Positions 54,721-63,746 are shown, counted from the first letter of the stretch. The stretch is 64,000 nucleotides of DNA from Stappia taiwanensis (GCF_014635285.1 NZ_BMCR01000004.1:248001-312000); one strand, 5' to 3'. The notes: generated by a model from the letters alone, not told the origin. Program-made: numbers and translations.

Positions 54721-55782
54721 TCAGCGCAGGCGCAGCTCGGTCCGCGCGTCAAACAGGAGCAGGCGATCCGGCACCATGCGCAGCCCGACGTCCCCTTGCA
54801 GCCCGACCGCCTCGGCTTCCGGAACCTCGACCACGATCCGCTCGCCGGTCGGCGCTTCCAGATAGGCGTGGAACATTGCCCCCAAGGCCTCCTTGACGAT
54901 CAGCGTGTGGCTCGCCCCTTGCGGGTCGATGGCGATGTGATGTGGGCGGACACCGACCAAAAGATCCGTGCCATTCGGCGGCAAGGCGATATCGACGGCG
55001 AAGGCCTCGTCCGACAGGCCGGGGGCATGGACCCGGCCATCGCGAACACGCGCCTTGACGAAATTCATCGCCGGGCTGCCGATGAAGCCGGCCACGAACC
55101 GGTTGTCGGGATCATGGTAGAGATCGAGCGGGGTTCCGACCTGCTCAATGCGCCCCGACCGCAGCACCACGATCTTGTCGGCCAGCGTCATCGCCTCGAC
55201 CTGATCATGGGTCACATAGACCATGGTGGCGCCGATCTCCTTGTGCAGGCGGGCGATCTCCACCCGCATCTCGACGCGCAATTCGGCATCGAGATTGGAC
55301 AGGGGCTCGTCGAACAGGAACACCTCGGGCCCCCGCACGATGGCGCGGCCGATGGCGACCCGCTGGCGCTGGCCGCCGGACAGAGCCTTGGGCTTGCGCT
55401 CCAGATAGTCGTTGAGCTTGAGAATATCGGCCGCCGCCTTGACCTTGGCGGCGATCTCCGCCTTCGGGTGGCCGTTCATGCGCAGGCCGAAGCTCATGTT
55501 TTCCGCAACCGTCATGTGCGGGTAAAGCGCATAGGTCTGGAACACCATCGATACGCCGCGGGCCGCCGGATCGAGCCGTGTCACATTGCGCTCGCCGATA
55601 TGGATCTCGCCCCCGGAGGTCTCCTCCAGGCCGGCCACCATGCGCAGCAAGGTGGACTTGCCGCAGCCGGACGGCCCGACCAGCACGCAGAACTCCCCGT
55701 CCTCGATCTCCAGATCGATGCCATGGATGACGTCCACGGCCCCGTATCGCTTGATGGCCTTGTTGAGCGTTATGCCTGCCAT
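54721..55782 (-). CDS. Sugar ABC transporter ATP-binding protein (UgpC/MalK type)
   Basis: 353 residues. Walker [11 protein letters not shown]-loop [13 protein letters not shown], signature [14 protein letters not shown], Walker [13 protein letters not shown] and the H-loop [13 protein letters not shown] are all present. The C-terminal ~120 residues are the MalK-type regulatory OB domain ([11 protein letters not shown]). ATG 55782 begins at the conserved MAGITL start; 41 extra codons upstream are unlike the family. It lies between iclR and the binding-protein gene in the same direction, with a 220-base gap that has its own operator, so it may be transcribed with iclR. Confidence 0.92.
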   Translation of the reverse strand: MAGITLNKAIKRYGAVDVIHGIDLEIEDGEFCVLVGPSGCGKSTLLRMVAGLEETSGGEIHIGERNVTRLDPAARGVSMVFQTYALYPHMTVAENMSFGLRMNGHPKAEIAAKVKAAADILKLNDYLERKPKALSGGQRQRVAIGRAIVRGPEVFLFDEPLSNLDAELRVEMRVEIARLHKEIGATMVYVTHDQVEAMTLADKIVVLRSGRIEQVGTPLDLYHDPDNRFVAGFIGSPAMNFVKARVRDGRVHAPGLSDEAFAVDIALPPNGTDLLVGVRPHHIAIDPQGASHTLIVKEALGAMFHAYLEAPTGERIVVEVPEAEAVGLQGDVGLRMVPDRLLLFDARTELRLR

Positions 55783-55846
55783 TACCTGAGTGATCCCCCC
55801 GTTTCCCGGCACCCTTTCCGGGCCTTCCGTGCTTGAACCTCCGGCG

Positions 55847-56635
55847 TCAGATGCCGGGATAATGCCAATCCTGCGCGTCGTGACCGATCCGCTCGACCGT
55901 CTCACGCAACAACGGCAGTTTTTCCTTCAATGCGGCCCAGGTGGTGCGCAGCACCGTGTCGGTGATCGACACGCTGCCCAGCACCCGCCCCGAGCCGTTA
56001 AGCACCGGCATGGCGATGCAGATGATGCCCGTCTCATGCTCCTCCTCATCCAGCGCATAGCCTTGCGCCCGAATGGTTTCGAGACGGGCGCGCAAGGCCT
56101 CCGGCGTCACCAGCGTATGCGGTGTGAAGCGGTGAAAGCTTTGCAGTGCGATCACCCGCTCCTGCTCCTCCGGTGTCAGGAAGGCAAGCATCGCCTTGCC
56201 GACACCGGTGCAGTAGGTCGGCCCCACCTTGCCGGCCTGCGAGTACATCTCCACCGGATCGCGGCCATTGCGCTTGTCGACGTACAGCACCTGCCCCTGG
56301 TCAAGCTGCGCCAGATGAATGGTCTCGGACACCTGTTGCCCAAGCCGGTCGATATGCGGCCGGGCGATGGAGGCGAGCGAGAACTGCGCCCAGGCGACAT
56401 GCGCCAGCTTCAGGAGCCGCCGGCCGGGCATGTAAGTGTCCTTGTCCGCGTCATGATCCAGCATGCCGAGGTCTGCAAGCGTCCTCACCAGCCGATAGAG
56501 AGTCGGCTTGGGAAAGTGTGAAACTTCCAGGATCTGCGAAAAGCGCACCGGCTGTCCGAACCGGGCGACGCAATCCAGCACCTCCATGGCCTTGCCAACG
56601 GTGCCACCTTTCTGCGACGGGCTTTCAGCGGTCAT
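55847..56635 (-). CDS. IclR-family transcriptional regulator of the galactoside cluster
   Basis: 262 residues. The N-terminal winged helix ([39 protein letters not shown]) and the IclR ligand domain ([51 protein letters not shown]) are complete. It is divergent from the sugar-oxidation operon, with a palindromic site at 56731-56749 between them. An identical 17-bp core recurs before the transporter operon. It probably represses both arms until a galactose-derived acid or its 2-keto-3-deoxy product binds (inference). Confidence 0.9.
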   Translation of the reverse strand: MTAESPSQKGGTVGKAMEVLDCVARFGQPVRFSQILEVSHFPKPTLYRLVRTLADLGMLDHDADKDTYMPGRRLLKLAHVAWAQFSLASIARPHIDRLGQQVSETIHLAQLDQGQVLYVDKRNGRDPVEMYSQAGKVGPTYCTGVGKAMLAFLTPEEQERVIALQSFHRFTPHTLVTPEALRARLETIRAQGYALDEEEHETGIICIAMPVLNGSGRVLGSVSITDTVLRTTWAALKEKLPLLRETVERIGHDAQDWHYPGI

Positions 56636-56730
56636 TCGGGCAAGGCTCCTGTCATTGGCGGCATGATCGACGCACTGTTCATGTTGACTTCTTTAACGCC
56701 ATTCCTCACTAATATCAATATATGGATTTT

Positions 56731-56749
56731 AGTTTCATTATTTGAGACT
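56731..56749. promoter_or_regulatory. Candidate IclR operator in the divergent promoter region
   Basis: AGTTTCA-ttatt-TGAGACT is an imperfect palindrome with 7-bp arms and one mismatch. Its first 17 bases recur, inverted, at 54519-54535. Length and symmetry suit an IclR-family dimer. Confidence 0.65.
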
Positions 56750-56776
56750 AAATGATTTCGGGGGAGAGAGCGCCGC

Positions 56777-56887
56777 ATGAGCAAGCATCGCCACACGAGC
56801 ACCGGGCAGGACAAACTGGACGCTAAGGCGGATCCCGGCGGTTCCACCGGCATGAAGACCCGCCCCACGATCTGGGAGGGCCGTTGA
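56777..56887 (+). CDS. Small ORF (36 aa) coupled to the sugar dehydrogenase gene
   Basis: Encodes MSKHRHTSTGQDKLDAKADP and then ...IWEGR. A purine-rich SD region (ggggagagag) precedes the ATG. The TGA stop overlaps the ATG of the dehydrogenase by one base, the same coupling used between the other genes of the operon. No family is known. It may be a leader peptide, a real small protein, or the remnant of a deleted first gene. Confidence 0.4.
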   Translation: MSKHRHTSTGQDKLDAKADPGGSTGMKTRPTIWEGR

Positions 56888-57660
56888 TGTCGGGCACAAG
56901 TCTGTTTCGCGATCTGGAGGGCCAGTCGGTGTTCATCACCGGCGGTGGCTCGGGCATCGGCGCCGCGCTGACCGATGGTTTCCTGCAGCAGGGCGCGCGC
57001 GTCACCTTCGTTGGACGCTCCGACGCCTCGGCGTTCTGTGCCGAGATGGCCGACAAGCATCCCGGCAACCGCCCGCAGTTCATCCGCTGCGACATCACCG
57101 ACACGCCAGCCTTCAAGGCCAGCATCGCGGAGGCGGAAGCACGCCATGGCCCGGTGACGGTGCTGGTCAACAACGCTGCCAATGACACGCGCCACACCAG
57201 CGAGGAGGTGACGCCCGAGTTCTGGGACTGGATGCAGGCGATCAATCTGAAAGCCTATTTCTTTGCCTGTCAGGCGGTCATCGCCGGCATGCGCGCCAGC
57301 GGCGGCGGGGCAATCGTCAACTTCTCCTCCATCAGCTACATGATGGGCAACACCGGCTATCCCGCCTACACGACGGCTAATGCGGGCATCACCGGCCTCA
57401 CCCGCTCGCTGGCACGGGAATTCGGCCCCGACCGGATCCGGATCAACGCGCTTGCCCCGGGCTGGGTCCTGACCGAGCGCCAGAAGGACCTCTGGGTGAC
57501 GCCGGAGGGGCTCGCCGCGCATCTTGAGCGGCAATGTCTCAAGGAGCCGCTGGAGCCGCAGGATATCGTCGATGCGACGTTGTTCCTGTCATCGCGGGCG
57601 AGCCGCATGATCACCGGCCAGACCCTGGCGGTGGATGGCGGCGTCGTGGTGTCAGGATGA
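56887..57660 (+). CDS. SDR-family sugar dehydrogenase (galactose dehydrogenase-like) with an altered active site
   Basis: 257 residues. Rossmann motif TGGGSGIG, NNAAN, catalytic S148 in NFSSIS and Y161 in PAYTTANAG. The usual YxxxK lysine is replaced by N165 (codon AAT, 57379-57381). The C-terminal GQTLAVDGG is normal. Relatives oxidise D-galactose, L-fucose or D-xylose to lactones with NAD(P)+, and the operon points to galactose. The substitution should lower or alter activity unless another group replaces the lysine. It overlaps the next gene by four bases. Confidence 0.82.
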   Translation: MSGTSLFRDLEGQSVFITGGGSGIGAALTDGFLQQGARVTFVGRSDASAFCAEMADKHPGNRPQFIRCDITDTPAFKASIAEAEARHGPVTVLVNNAANDTRHTSEEVTPEFWDWMQAINLKAYFFACQAVIAGMRASGGGAIVNFSSISYMMGNTGYPAYTTANAGITGLTRSLAREFGPDRIRINALAPGWVLTERQKDLWVTPEGLAAHLERQCLKEPLEPQDIVDATLFLSSRASRMITGQTLAVDGGVVVSG

Positions 57661-58574
57661 GCGCGGCCAGCTTGTCCGACATCGCCTGGGTTGCGGTCGA
57701 CTGGGGCACCACGCATCTGCGCGCCCTCGCCATGGACGCTCAGGGGCGCGACCTTGCCGCGCTGGCGTCGCGCCAGGGCATGGGCGCGCTTGGCCGCGAC
57801 GAGTATGAACCGGTGCTGCGTGCCTTGCTGGCGCCATGGCTGGGTGAGCGGGTGTTGCACGTCATCGCCTGCGGCATGGTCGGCTCGCGCCAGGGCTGGA
57901 TCGAAGCCCCCTACCAGCCCGTCCCCTGCCCGGCTCGCCCGGTCCGACTGGTGCGAGCGCCCGTCAAACACCCCGGGCTGCGGGTCGATATCGTTCCCGG
58001 CCTGCGGCAAGACGAGCCGGCCGATGTGATGCGCGGCGAGGAAACCCAGATCGCCGGCTTTCTGGCAGGCAATCCGGATTTCGACGGCCTGATCTGCCTG
58101 CCGGGCAGTCACAGCAAATGGGCCCGGGTGCGCGACAATCAGGTCCTTTCCTTCCAAACCTCCATGACCGGCGAGTTGTTCGCTGCCCTGTCACGACACA
58201 CGGTGCTGCGCCACTCGATCGCCGAGACGGGCTTTGCGCTTGCTGCCTTCCGGCCGGGTCTGAGAGCCATGCTCCGCCAACCGGAAACCCTCTCCCTCAA
58301 CCTGTTTTCCCTGCGCGCACAGCATCTGCTTGGGCAGACCGACCCGGCAGCCGCACGCGCGCGCCTGTCCGGCCTGTTGATCGGCGGGGAGCTGGCGGCG
58401 ATGCGCAGCCTGTTGCAGGCCCATCCGGTGGCGATCATCGGCGCGGCGCATCTGAGCGAGCTCTATCGCATCGGCCTTGCGGAACTTGCCGTCGCCGCCA
58501 GCTGCCATGATGCGGCGGAGATGACCAGGGCCGGTCTTCACGCCATCCACCAGACATTGGAGACAAATGGATGA
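57657..58574 (+). CDS. dgoK: 2-keto-3-deoxygalactonokinase
   Basis: 305 residues. It phosphorylates 2-keto-3-deoxygalactonate to the 6-phosphate with ATP. DgoK signatures seen are [12 protein letters not shown] at the N-terminus, [36 protein letters not shown] and [14 protein letters not shown] 57657 overlaps the dehydrogenase stop (ATGA). Its own stop overlaps the aldolase start the same way. Confidence 0.93.
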   Translation: MSAASLSDIAWVAVDWGTTHLRALAMDAQGRDLAALASRQGMGALGRDEYEPVLRALLAPWLGERVLHVIACGMVGSRQGWIEAPYQPVPCPARPVRLVRAPVKHPGLRVDIVPGLRQDEPADVMRGEETQIAGFLAGNPDFDGLICLPGSHSKWARVRDNQVLSFQTSMTGELFAALSRHTVLRHSIAETGFALAAFRPGLRAMLRQPETLSLNLFSLRAQHLLGQTDPAAARARLSGLLIGGELAAMRSLLQAHPVAIIGAAHLSELYRIGLAELAVAASCHDAAEMTRAGLHAIHQTLETNG

Positions 58575-59176
58575 CCCGTCCGCTTATCGCCATCTTGCGC
58601 GGCATCACCCCGCAGGAGGCCGCCGACGCCGCCAGCGTTCTGATCGAGGCCGGCATCGACCAAATCGAAGTGCCGCTGAACTCCCCCGAGCCCTTGACCA
58701 GCATCGACACCATGGCGCGCCGTCATGGCGAACGGGCACTGATCGGCGCCGGCACGGTGCTGGCGCCGCAGGAGGTCCGGCAGGTGCATCAGGCTGGAGG
58801 CCGGCTGGTGGTCTCACCCAATTGCAATCCCGACGTTATTGCCGCCACCAAGGCGCACGGGATGCAGAGCTTCCCTGGGGTCCTGACCCCGAGCGAGTGT
58901 TTTACCGCCCTTGAGGCCGGCGCCGACGGCGTGAAGATCTTCCCCGCGTCCCTGCTCGGCCTCGCTGGCCTGAAGGCAATCCGTGCGGTCCTGCCCGCGT
59001 CGACCAAGGTCTTCATGGTCGGCGGCGCGGGGCCGGACAACTTTGCCGAATGGATCGCCGCCGGCGCCGATGGCTTTGGTATCGGCACCGCGCTCTATAA
59101 GCCCGGCATGACCACTGCCGACATCGCCGCGCGGGCGAAGCGCCTGGTTGAAGCCTATGACGAGGCTGTAAAGTGA
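58571..59176 (+). CDS. dgoA: 2-dehydro-3-deoxy-6-phosphogalactonate aldolase
   Basis: 201 residues. A class I aldolase of the KDPG/KDPGal family with the Schiff-base lysine in [11 protein letters not shown], the catalytic Glu in [16 protein letters not shown], and the phosphate loop [12 protein letters not shown]. It cleaves KDPGal to pyruvate and glyceraldehyde 3-phosphate. PLNSPEP is the galacto-type variant of the N-terminal motif. It overlaps genes on both sides by four bases. Confidence 0.92.
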   Translation: MTRPLIAILRGITPQEAADAASVLIEAGIDQIEVPLNSPEPLTSIDTMARRHGERALIGAGTVLAPQEVRQVHQAGGRLVVSPNCNPDVIAATKAHGMQSFPGVLTPSECFTALEAGADGVKIFPASLLGLAGLKAIRAVLPASTKVFMVGGAGPDNFAEWIAAGADGFGIGTALYKPGMTTADIAARAKRLVEAYDEAVK

Positions 59177-60030
59177 TTTACGACGACCGCATTTGCGAGC
59201 TTGGCGAAGGGCCGTTGTGGCATCCGGGCCGCCAGCAATTGTTCTGGTTCGACATCTTGGGCAAGCGATTGCTCGCCCGCAGCGGGGACGGCCTGCAAAC
59301 GCACCACGAATTTGGCGAATATGCGTCCTCGGCCGGCTGGATCGATGACGTGACCCTGTTGATCGCCACGGAAAGCGGGCTTTATCGTCTCGATGTCGAG
59401 AGCGGTGCAAGGGCCCTGATCGTGCCGCTCGAACCGGACAATCCGCTCACCCGCTCCAATGACGGTCAGGCCGATCCCTGGGGCGGGTTCTGGGTCGGCA
59501 CGATGGGCAAGAACGCGGAACCGGGTGCCGGTGCGCTCTACCGCCTCTACCGCGGCGAGGTCCGCCGGCTGTTCGCCGAGCTGACCATTCCCAACGCGAT
59601 TTGCTTTTCTCCCGATCGGCGCTTTGCCTATTTCACCGACACGGCCAAAGCAGAGATCATGCGGGTTCCTCTTGCACCCGACACCGGATTTCCCGCAGGC
59701 GACGCGGAGATCCTGATCGGCAGGTCACAGATGCCGGGTGCCCCCGATGGCGCTGCGGTCGACAGGGCCGGCAATCTGTTCGTGGCACAATGGGGCGCGG
59801 CGAAGATTGCGGTTTTTTCGCCGGATGGCCAGTTGCTGCGAAGCCTTGACGTGCCCGCACAGCATGTCAGTTGCCCCGCCTTCGGCGGGCCGGATTACAC
59901 CACACTCTATGTCACCTCGGCTCGTGCAGAGCTGAGCGCACAGCAAATTGCAGCGACCCCACAAAACGGCATGACGTTCCAAATCGCCGCCGCCGGTCAG
60001 GGGCGCCCAGCCCCCCGCGTCCTGCTCTGA
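59173..60030 (+). CDS. SMP-30/gluconolaconase-family lactonase (likely galactonolactonase)
   Basis: 285 residues, a six-bladed propeller. Metal ligands are in GEGPLWHPG (Glu), [16 protein letters not shown] and a later PNAICFSPD (Asn/Asp). The start is GTG at 59173, overlapping the aldolase stop (GTGA). In this operon it should hydrolyse the lactone made by the dehydrogenase. It is the last gene of the operon; a B12 riboswitch for the next gene begins ~115 bases later. Confidence 0.85.
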   Translation: MIYDDRICELGEGPLWHPGRQQLFWFDILGKRLLARSGDGLQTHHEFGEYASSAGWIDDVTLLIATESGLYRLDVESGARALIVPLEPDNPLTRSNDGQADPWGGFWVGTMGKNAEPGAGALYRLYRGEVRRLFAELTIPNAICFSPDRRFAYFTDTAKAEIMRVPLAPDTGFPAGDAEILIGRSQMPGAPDGAAVDRAGNLFVAQWGAAKIAVFSPDGQLLRSLDVPAQHVSCPAFGGPDYTTLYVTSARAELSAQQIAATPQNGMTFQIAAAGQGRPAPRVLL

Positions 60031-60145
60031 AACGTTCGTCCAGCGGCCCGACACTCAAGGGCCGCCACAACCTGCTGATGCAGCCTACAACGCATGGCCA
60101 CCGTACTTGCGTTCGCGGTCGAAATTCTGCATCGTCGCCAGCGAT

Positions 60146-60322
60146 GGTTCCGCCAAGCGACGTGCGGCGGATTAAAAGGGAACACGGTGAGAGCTACCCA
60201 TCAGGGGCCAAGACCGTGGCTGCCCCCGCAACTGTGAGCGGCAAGCGACACCCATTTGCCACTGGCCCAAGGGCTGGGAAGGCGGGTGACGGCGCGATCC
60301 GCAAGCCAGGAGACCTGCCATC
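60146..60322 (+). promoter_or_regulatory. Cobalamin (B12) riboswitch
   Basis: Conserved blocks appear in order: GGTTCCGCC, ATTAAAAGGGAACACGGTG, the B12 box-side GCTGCCCCCGCAACTGTGAG, CCACTGG, GGGAAGGCGGG and finally AAGCCAGGAGACCTGCC. An intrinsic terminator follows at once, then cbiM. Binding of adenosylcobalamin should switch off cbiM. Confidence 0.95.
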
Positions 60323-60326
60323 GACT

Positions 60327-60349
60327 GCGTGCGGTCTCGCACGGTTTTT
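60327..60349 (+). terminator. Riboswitch expression-platform terminator
   Basis: CGTGCG-gtct-CGCACG followed by G and five T, directly after the riboswitch aptamer. A second cgcacgg a few bases later could compete for the left arm as an antiterminator. Confidence 0.8.
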
Positions 60350-60387
60350 CAACCCTCTCGCACGGTGGGTGCGCACAGGAGAGTTTC

Positions 60388-61071
60388 ATGCATATCGAAC
60401 CCGGCGTCGTCGACGGCGCCAAGATCGTCCTCAGCTACGCAACGGCTGTCACATCGCTTGGGCTGATGGCCAAGATGGCCGCCGACACCATCCGCCACGA
60501 CGGCGGCTTGTCCGCACTGGCGCTGCGCAGTCTGGCGACAACCGCCTTGGTCTTCTGCTTCTTCGAGTTGATGCCGCATTATCCGGTGGGCGTGTCCGAA
60601 GTACACTTCATCCTCGGCTCAACGCTCTATCTCGTCTTCGGCGCGGGACCGGCGGCGATCGGCCTGGCAGCGGGCCTCCTCCTTCAGGGCGTATTCTTCG
60701 CCCCCTTCGACCTGCCGCAATACGGCATGAACATCACCACGCTGGTGGTGCCGCTTTGGGCGGTCAGCCTGCTTGCCCGGAAGATCATTCCGGCCCGCAC
60801 CCCGTACGTCGATGTCACCTATTGGCAGGCTCTGGCGCTCTCCACCGCCTATCAGGGCGGCATCGTCGCCTGGGTGGCCTTCTGGGCGTTCTATGGCAGC
60901 GGCTTCGGCGCGGAGAACCTCGGTGCGGTCGGCTCGTTCGGCGCCGCCTACATGACGGTGATCATTCTGGAGCCGCTGGCGGATCTTGCCGTTCTGGCCA
61001 TCGCCAAGACGCTGGCTCCCTACGCCAGGAGCCCGATGCTGTACCACCGGCTGCACCACGCGGCCAGCTAG
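60388..61071 (+). CDS. cbiM: CbiM-type cobalt ECF transporter component
   Basis: 227 residues, about six membrane helices. The invariant N-terminus MHIEPGVVDGAKI (His2 is a metal ligand in the family), PHYPVGVSEVHFILGSTLYL with further metal-binding His, and FAPFDLPQYGMN are diagnostic. It brings in Co2+ for B12 synthesis, in keeping with the riboswitch. No cbiN, cbiQ or cbiO gene follows; some short alphaproteobacterial CbiM proteins occur alone or with distant partners. AGGAGA lies 6 bases before the ATG. The TAG stop lies inside the CTAG that begins the palindromic element at 61068. Confidence 0.9.
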   Translation: MHIEPGVVDGAKIVLSYATAVTSLGLMAKMAADTIRHDGGLSALALRSLATTALVFCFFELMPHYPVGVSEVHFILGSTLYLVFGAGPAAIGLAAGLLLQGVFFAPFDLPQYGMNITTLVVPLWAVSLLARKIIPARTPYVDVTYWQALALSTAYQGGIVAWVAFWAFYGSGFGAENLGAVGSFGAAYMTVIILEPLADLAVLAIAKTLAPYARSPMLYHRLHHAAS

Positions 61072-61338
61072 GGTCCAGACTCATAAATGAGCTCGAAATG
61101 GTTCGAGGCGGATTGCTCCTGGTCAAGGAGCGGAAGCGCAGGAAATGTGGTTCATTTTCAAGCCTTTCGCGACGTGAGAGCAGGAGCAATCCGGTCAAAT
61201 CCTTCAGGACATGGAATTGGCTTCACCCTGCGTCGTCAGCGCGTTTGACCGGGCAACAAGCCCGCTCCGCACGCCCTTTCTTGCAAGGCTTTGCCGTTCC
61301 CATGCCATGTCAGCCTCATTTATGGGGCTGGACCCTAG
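61068..61338 (-). mobile_element. 271-bp palindromic element with CTAG ends (MITE-like)
   Basis: Ends CTAGGGTCCAGACTCATAAA and its near-perfect inverted copy (…CTGGACCCTAG) give terminal repeats of 24 bp with three mismatches. Inside are perfect inverted repeats CGGATTGCTCCTG (61109-61121) / CAGGAGCAATCCG (61181-61193), and TTTGACCGG with CCGGTCAAA. No coding capacity. A diverged copy lies at 47697-47938. The CTAG ends suggest an IS5-like transposase in trans with a CTAG target (inference). Confidence 0.75.
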
Positions 61339-61472
61339 GCTCCAAGCACCCCGGGGGGCATGTCCATCGGGGTGCTTGCCCTGTCCATCAGGAGGCCTTC
61401 CTCCCCCTTTTGGAGATCTTGATCGCAACCGAAACAGTAGGCACGATTCTCCCTTGAACAAGGGAGATGCCA

Positions 61473-61886
61473 ATGACCTCGTTCACCTTCACCCCCCACT
61501 CACAAACTCTGGTCCCCGCACTCGCGGCAGGCGCGGCTCTGACGGCTCTCGCGCTCGCCTGCCCAACGGCCCAGGCACGTCCCGATACGCGATCGATGAG
61601 CTGCGCCCAGGCGCAAGCCTTCATCCAGCAATACGGCGCCGTCGTCATGTCAACGGGCCCCTACACCTATTCCCGTTTTGTTGCCGACCGGCGCTACTGC
61701 CCGCACTACGAGATTCTGAAGCCGAACTATGGGCCGACAAGCGACAATCCGAAATGCGCTGTCGGGTATCGCTGCGAACGCGTCGTTCACCCCGATTCTG
61801 GAGCACGTCCCAATTCTGGACCACCTCCCGATTCTGGACCACCTCCCGATTCTGGACCACCGCAAGATCAGACCGCGCCTCAATGA
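61473..61886 (+). CDS. Small secreted protein of Rhizobiales type with repeat tail
   Basis: 137 residues. Signal peptide of ~36 residues ending AQA. The mature core (MSCAQAQAFIQQYGAVVMST, YTYSRFVADRRYC, CAVGYRC) has four Cys that could form two disulfides and resembles a short secreted family common in Rhizobiales, of unknown function. The last ~35 residues are a low-complexity tail from four 18-base repeats encoding PDSGPP-like units. ATG 61473 is chosen because AGGGAG ends 6 bases upstream. Likely periplasmic or extracellular. Confidence 0.7.
   Translation: MTSFTFTPHSQTLVPALAAGAALTALALACPTAQARPDTRSMSCAQAQAFIQQYGAVVMSTGPYTYSRFVADRRYCPHYEILKPNYGPTSDNPKCAVGYRCERVVHPDSGARPNSGPPPDSGPPPDSGPPQDQTAPQ
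61791..61862 (+). repeat. Four tandem 18-bp repeats in the secreted-protein gene
   Basis: Units cccgattctggaccacct and variants at 61791, 61809, 61827 and 61845. The last two differ by one base. They encode PDSGAR, PNSGPP, PDSGPP, PDSGPP. In-frame length variation is expected. Confidence 0.9.
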
Positions 61887-61895
61887 CCAGCGCTC

Positions 61896-63386
61896 TCAAA
61901 CCACCGCGCGTGCGGGCGGCGGGCTCGTCTGGCAATCCAGGTCGGTCAGCGTGACAATGCGGTTGCCGCGCAGATCGTTGACGCAGACGATATAACCCTG
62001 CTCTTCCATATGGGTCAGCAGCCAGCGCGCCCGTCCGGGAGAGCGTGTGCCATAGGCCCGGGCGATCTCCGCATCCGGCGGGCACGGTCCCCCTTCCAGC
62101 GCGGCCTTGGCCAAGAGCAGGTAGACCCCGCGCATTTCCTCCGGCAGATTCTGGGCCACCGTCTCCGCCGTCGCCCAGGTCTGCGGGTCGATCTGATGCT
62201 GCTCGACACCGGCGCGCACCATCGCCACCCGCTGGCGGAAATCGGCGAGTTCGGGCGGCTTTCCGGCAAGCCGGGCAATCCGGCAGCGCACGAGGAAATC
62301 CTGATAAAGCGCCGCGACCGGCTGGAACGCCGCCTCACCGTCGGACAGAAGCTCGGCGATCACCGCATCGATGGCCTTTTCCCGCGCTTCCAGATCGAGC
62401 GGTTCGGCTTCCACCACCTCGCGCGCTGCTGCCTGCCGCGTCAACCGGTCGAGCACCTCCGAGGCCGGCATCACCGGCTGCGGCTTGGGCTCTTCCACCG
62501 CCGTGCGCTCTTCCCGACTGGCCGGTTGGAACAGAAGGTCGCGCACCTCCTCAGGCCGCGCCTGCGGCAAGGGCGTCAGCTTCGGCCCCCCGCCGCGTCC
62601 CGCCGTTTCCACCTGGCCGATACGGATCGTCAGCGGCCGACGCGAAATCGCCGGACCGAGCGCGACAAAGTGGCCGCGATCGAGATTGCGGAAGGCTTCC
62701 GCCTGACGCTTTTCCATGCCAAGCAGATCGGCCGCTCGCGCCATGTCGATATCGAGAAAGGTGCGCCCCATCAGGAAATTCGAGGCTTCCGCCGCCACGT
62801 TCTTGGCCAGCTTCGCCAGACGCTGGGTGGCGATCACCCCGGCAAGGCCGCGCTTGCGGCCACGACACATCAGATTGGTCATGGCGCCCAGCGACACCCG
62901 GCGTGCATCCTCGCCGGTATCGCCGGATGCTGCCGGCGCGAACAGCTGCGCCTCATCCACCACCACCAGCATCGGATACCAGTGGTCACGTTCGGCCTCG
63001 AACATGGCATTGAGGAAAGTGGCCGCCGCCTTCATCTGCCGGTCCGGCTCCAACCCTTCCAAATTGAGCACCACCGACACCCGGTGTGCCCGCACCCGCG
63101 CGGCGATCACCGCCAGATCGCGCTCGCTCGCCGCCGCGTCGATCACCACATGGCCGAACCTGTCGGCAAGCGTGACGAAGTCGCCCTCCGGATCGATGAC
63201 GGCCTGCTGAACCCAGGCAGCACTCTGCTCCAGCAGCCGGCGCAGGAGATGGGACTTGCCGGAGCCAGAATTGCCCTGCACCAGAAGCCGGGTCGCCAGC
63301 AGTTCCTCAAGATCGAGGCAGGCACCGTCCGCACCTGCCAGACCGCCGCCGGTGGTTACCTCTCCCATATCAATGCTAACGGTCAT
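61896..63386 (-). CDS. HerA/DUF87-like ATP-binding protein
   Basis: 496 residues. Walker A GNSGSGKS at 38-45 and Walker B MLVVVDEAQLFAP near 138-150, with the sensor-like segment GVIATQRLAKLAKNVAAEAS, fit the HerA/VirD4-like ring ATPases of the DUF87 type. The C-terminal ~200 residues are helical and end in a winged-helix-like part (RARWLLTHMEEQGYIVCVND). It could move or unwind DNA, but no NurA nuclease or partner is beside it. ATG 63386 begins just before the first beta strand; 79 codons upstream are Arg-rich and unlike the family. Confidence 0.8.
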   Translation of the reverse strand: MTVSIDMGEVTTGGGLAGADGACLDLEELLATRLLVQGNSGSGKSHLLRRLLEQSAAWVQQAVIDPEGDFVTLADRFGHVVIDAAASERDLAVIAARVRAHRVSVVLNLEGLEPDRQMKAAATFLNAMFEAERDHWYPMLVVVDEAQLFAPAASGDTGEDARRVSLGAMTNLMCRGRKRGLAGVIATQRLAKLAKNVAAEASNFLMGRTFLDIDMARAADLLGMEKRQAEAFRNLDRGHFVALGPAISRRPLTIRIGQVETAGRGGGPKLTPLPQARPEEVRDLLFQPASREERTAVEEPKPQPVMPASEVLDRLTRQAAAREVVEAEPLDLEAREKAIDAVIAELLSDGEAAFQPVAALYQDFLVRCRIARLAGKPPELADFRQRVAMVRAGVEQHQIDPQTWATAETVAQNLPEEMRGVYLLLAKAALEGGPCPPDAEIARAYGTRSPGRARWLLTHMEEQGYIVCVNDLRGNRIVTLTDLDCQTSPPPARAVV

Positions 63387-63746
63387 GCTTGCCGCGTGTC
63401 CTGCTGGATCGTCATGTCGATATCGATGTGGGGCCGCGCGCCATCTCCGCCGAGTGCGTCTGGCAGGCTGCGGCCGAGTTGATCCGGCTGCCGATCCGCG
63501 CCATCCGTGCGGCAGACCCGGCCCCGTTCGCGGCAGTATCGGCGATTCGCGCCGCCACGACAAAAGCTGCTCGGCCTTCCCAGCGTTTCCGCGCCGTTTC
63601 GCCAGTTTCAGCCCCTGCCCCACGCGCTTGATCAGTAGAAGCCCGTAGAGGGAAGCCGGTACCTGGTTAGGGGATTTTTCATGGATATCGCCAAATGTGG
63701 CCGTAACACACCGATAAGCCGGTTACAGACCCTGGGGACTCCTTGC
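63387..63746. other. 360-bp divergent intergenic region
   Basis: Between the HerA-like gene and the second globin-coupled sensor. A plus-strand frame (63389-63631) begins with TTG and has no SD, so it is not called. The right third is AT-richer and probably holds the sensor promoter. Confidence 0.4.

Noticed and set aside
63389-63631. 80-codon frame upstream of the second globin sensor
   Set aside because: TTG start without SD in a divergent promoter region; no family features.
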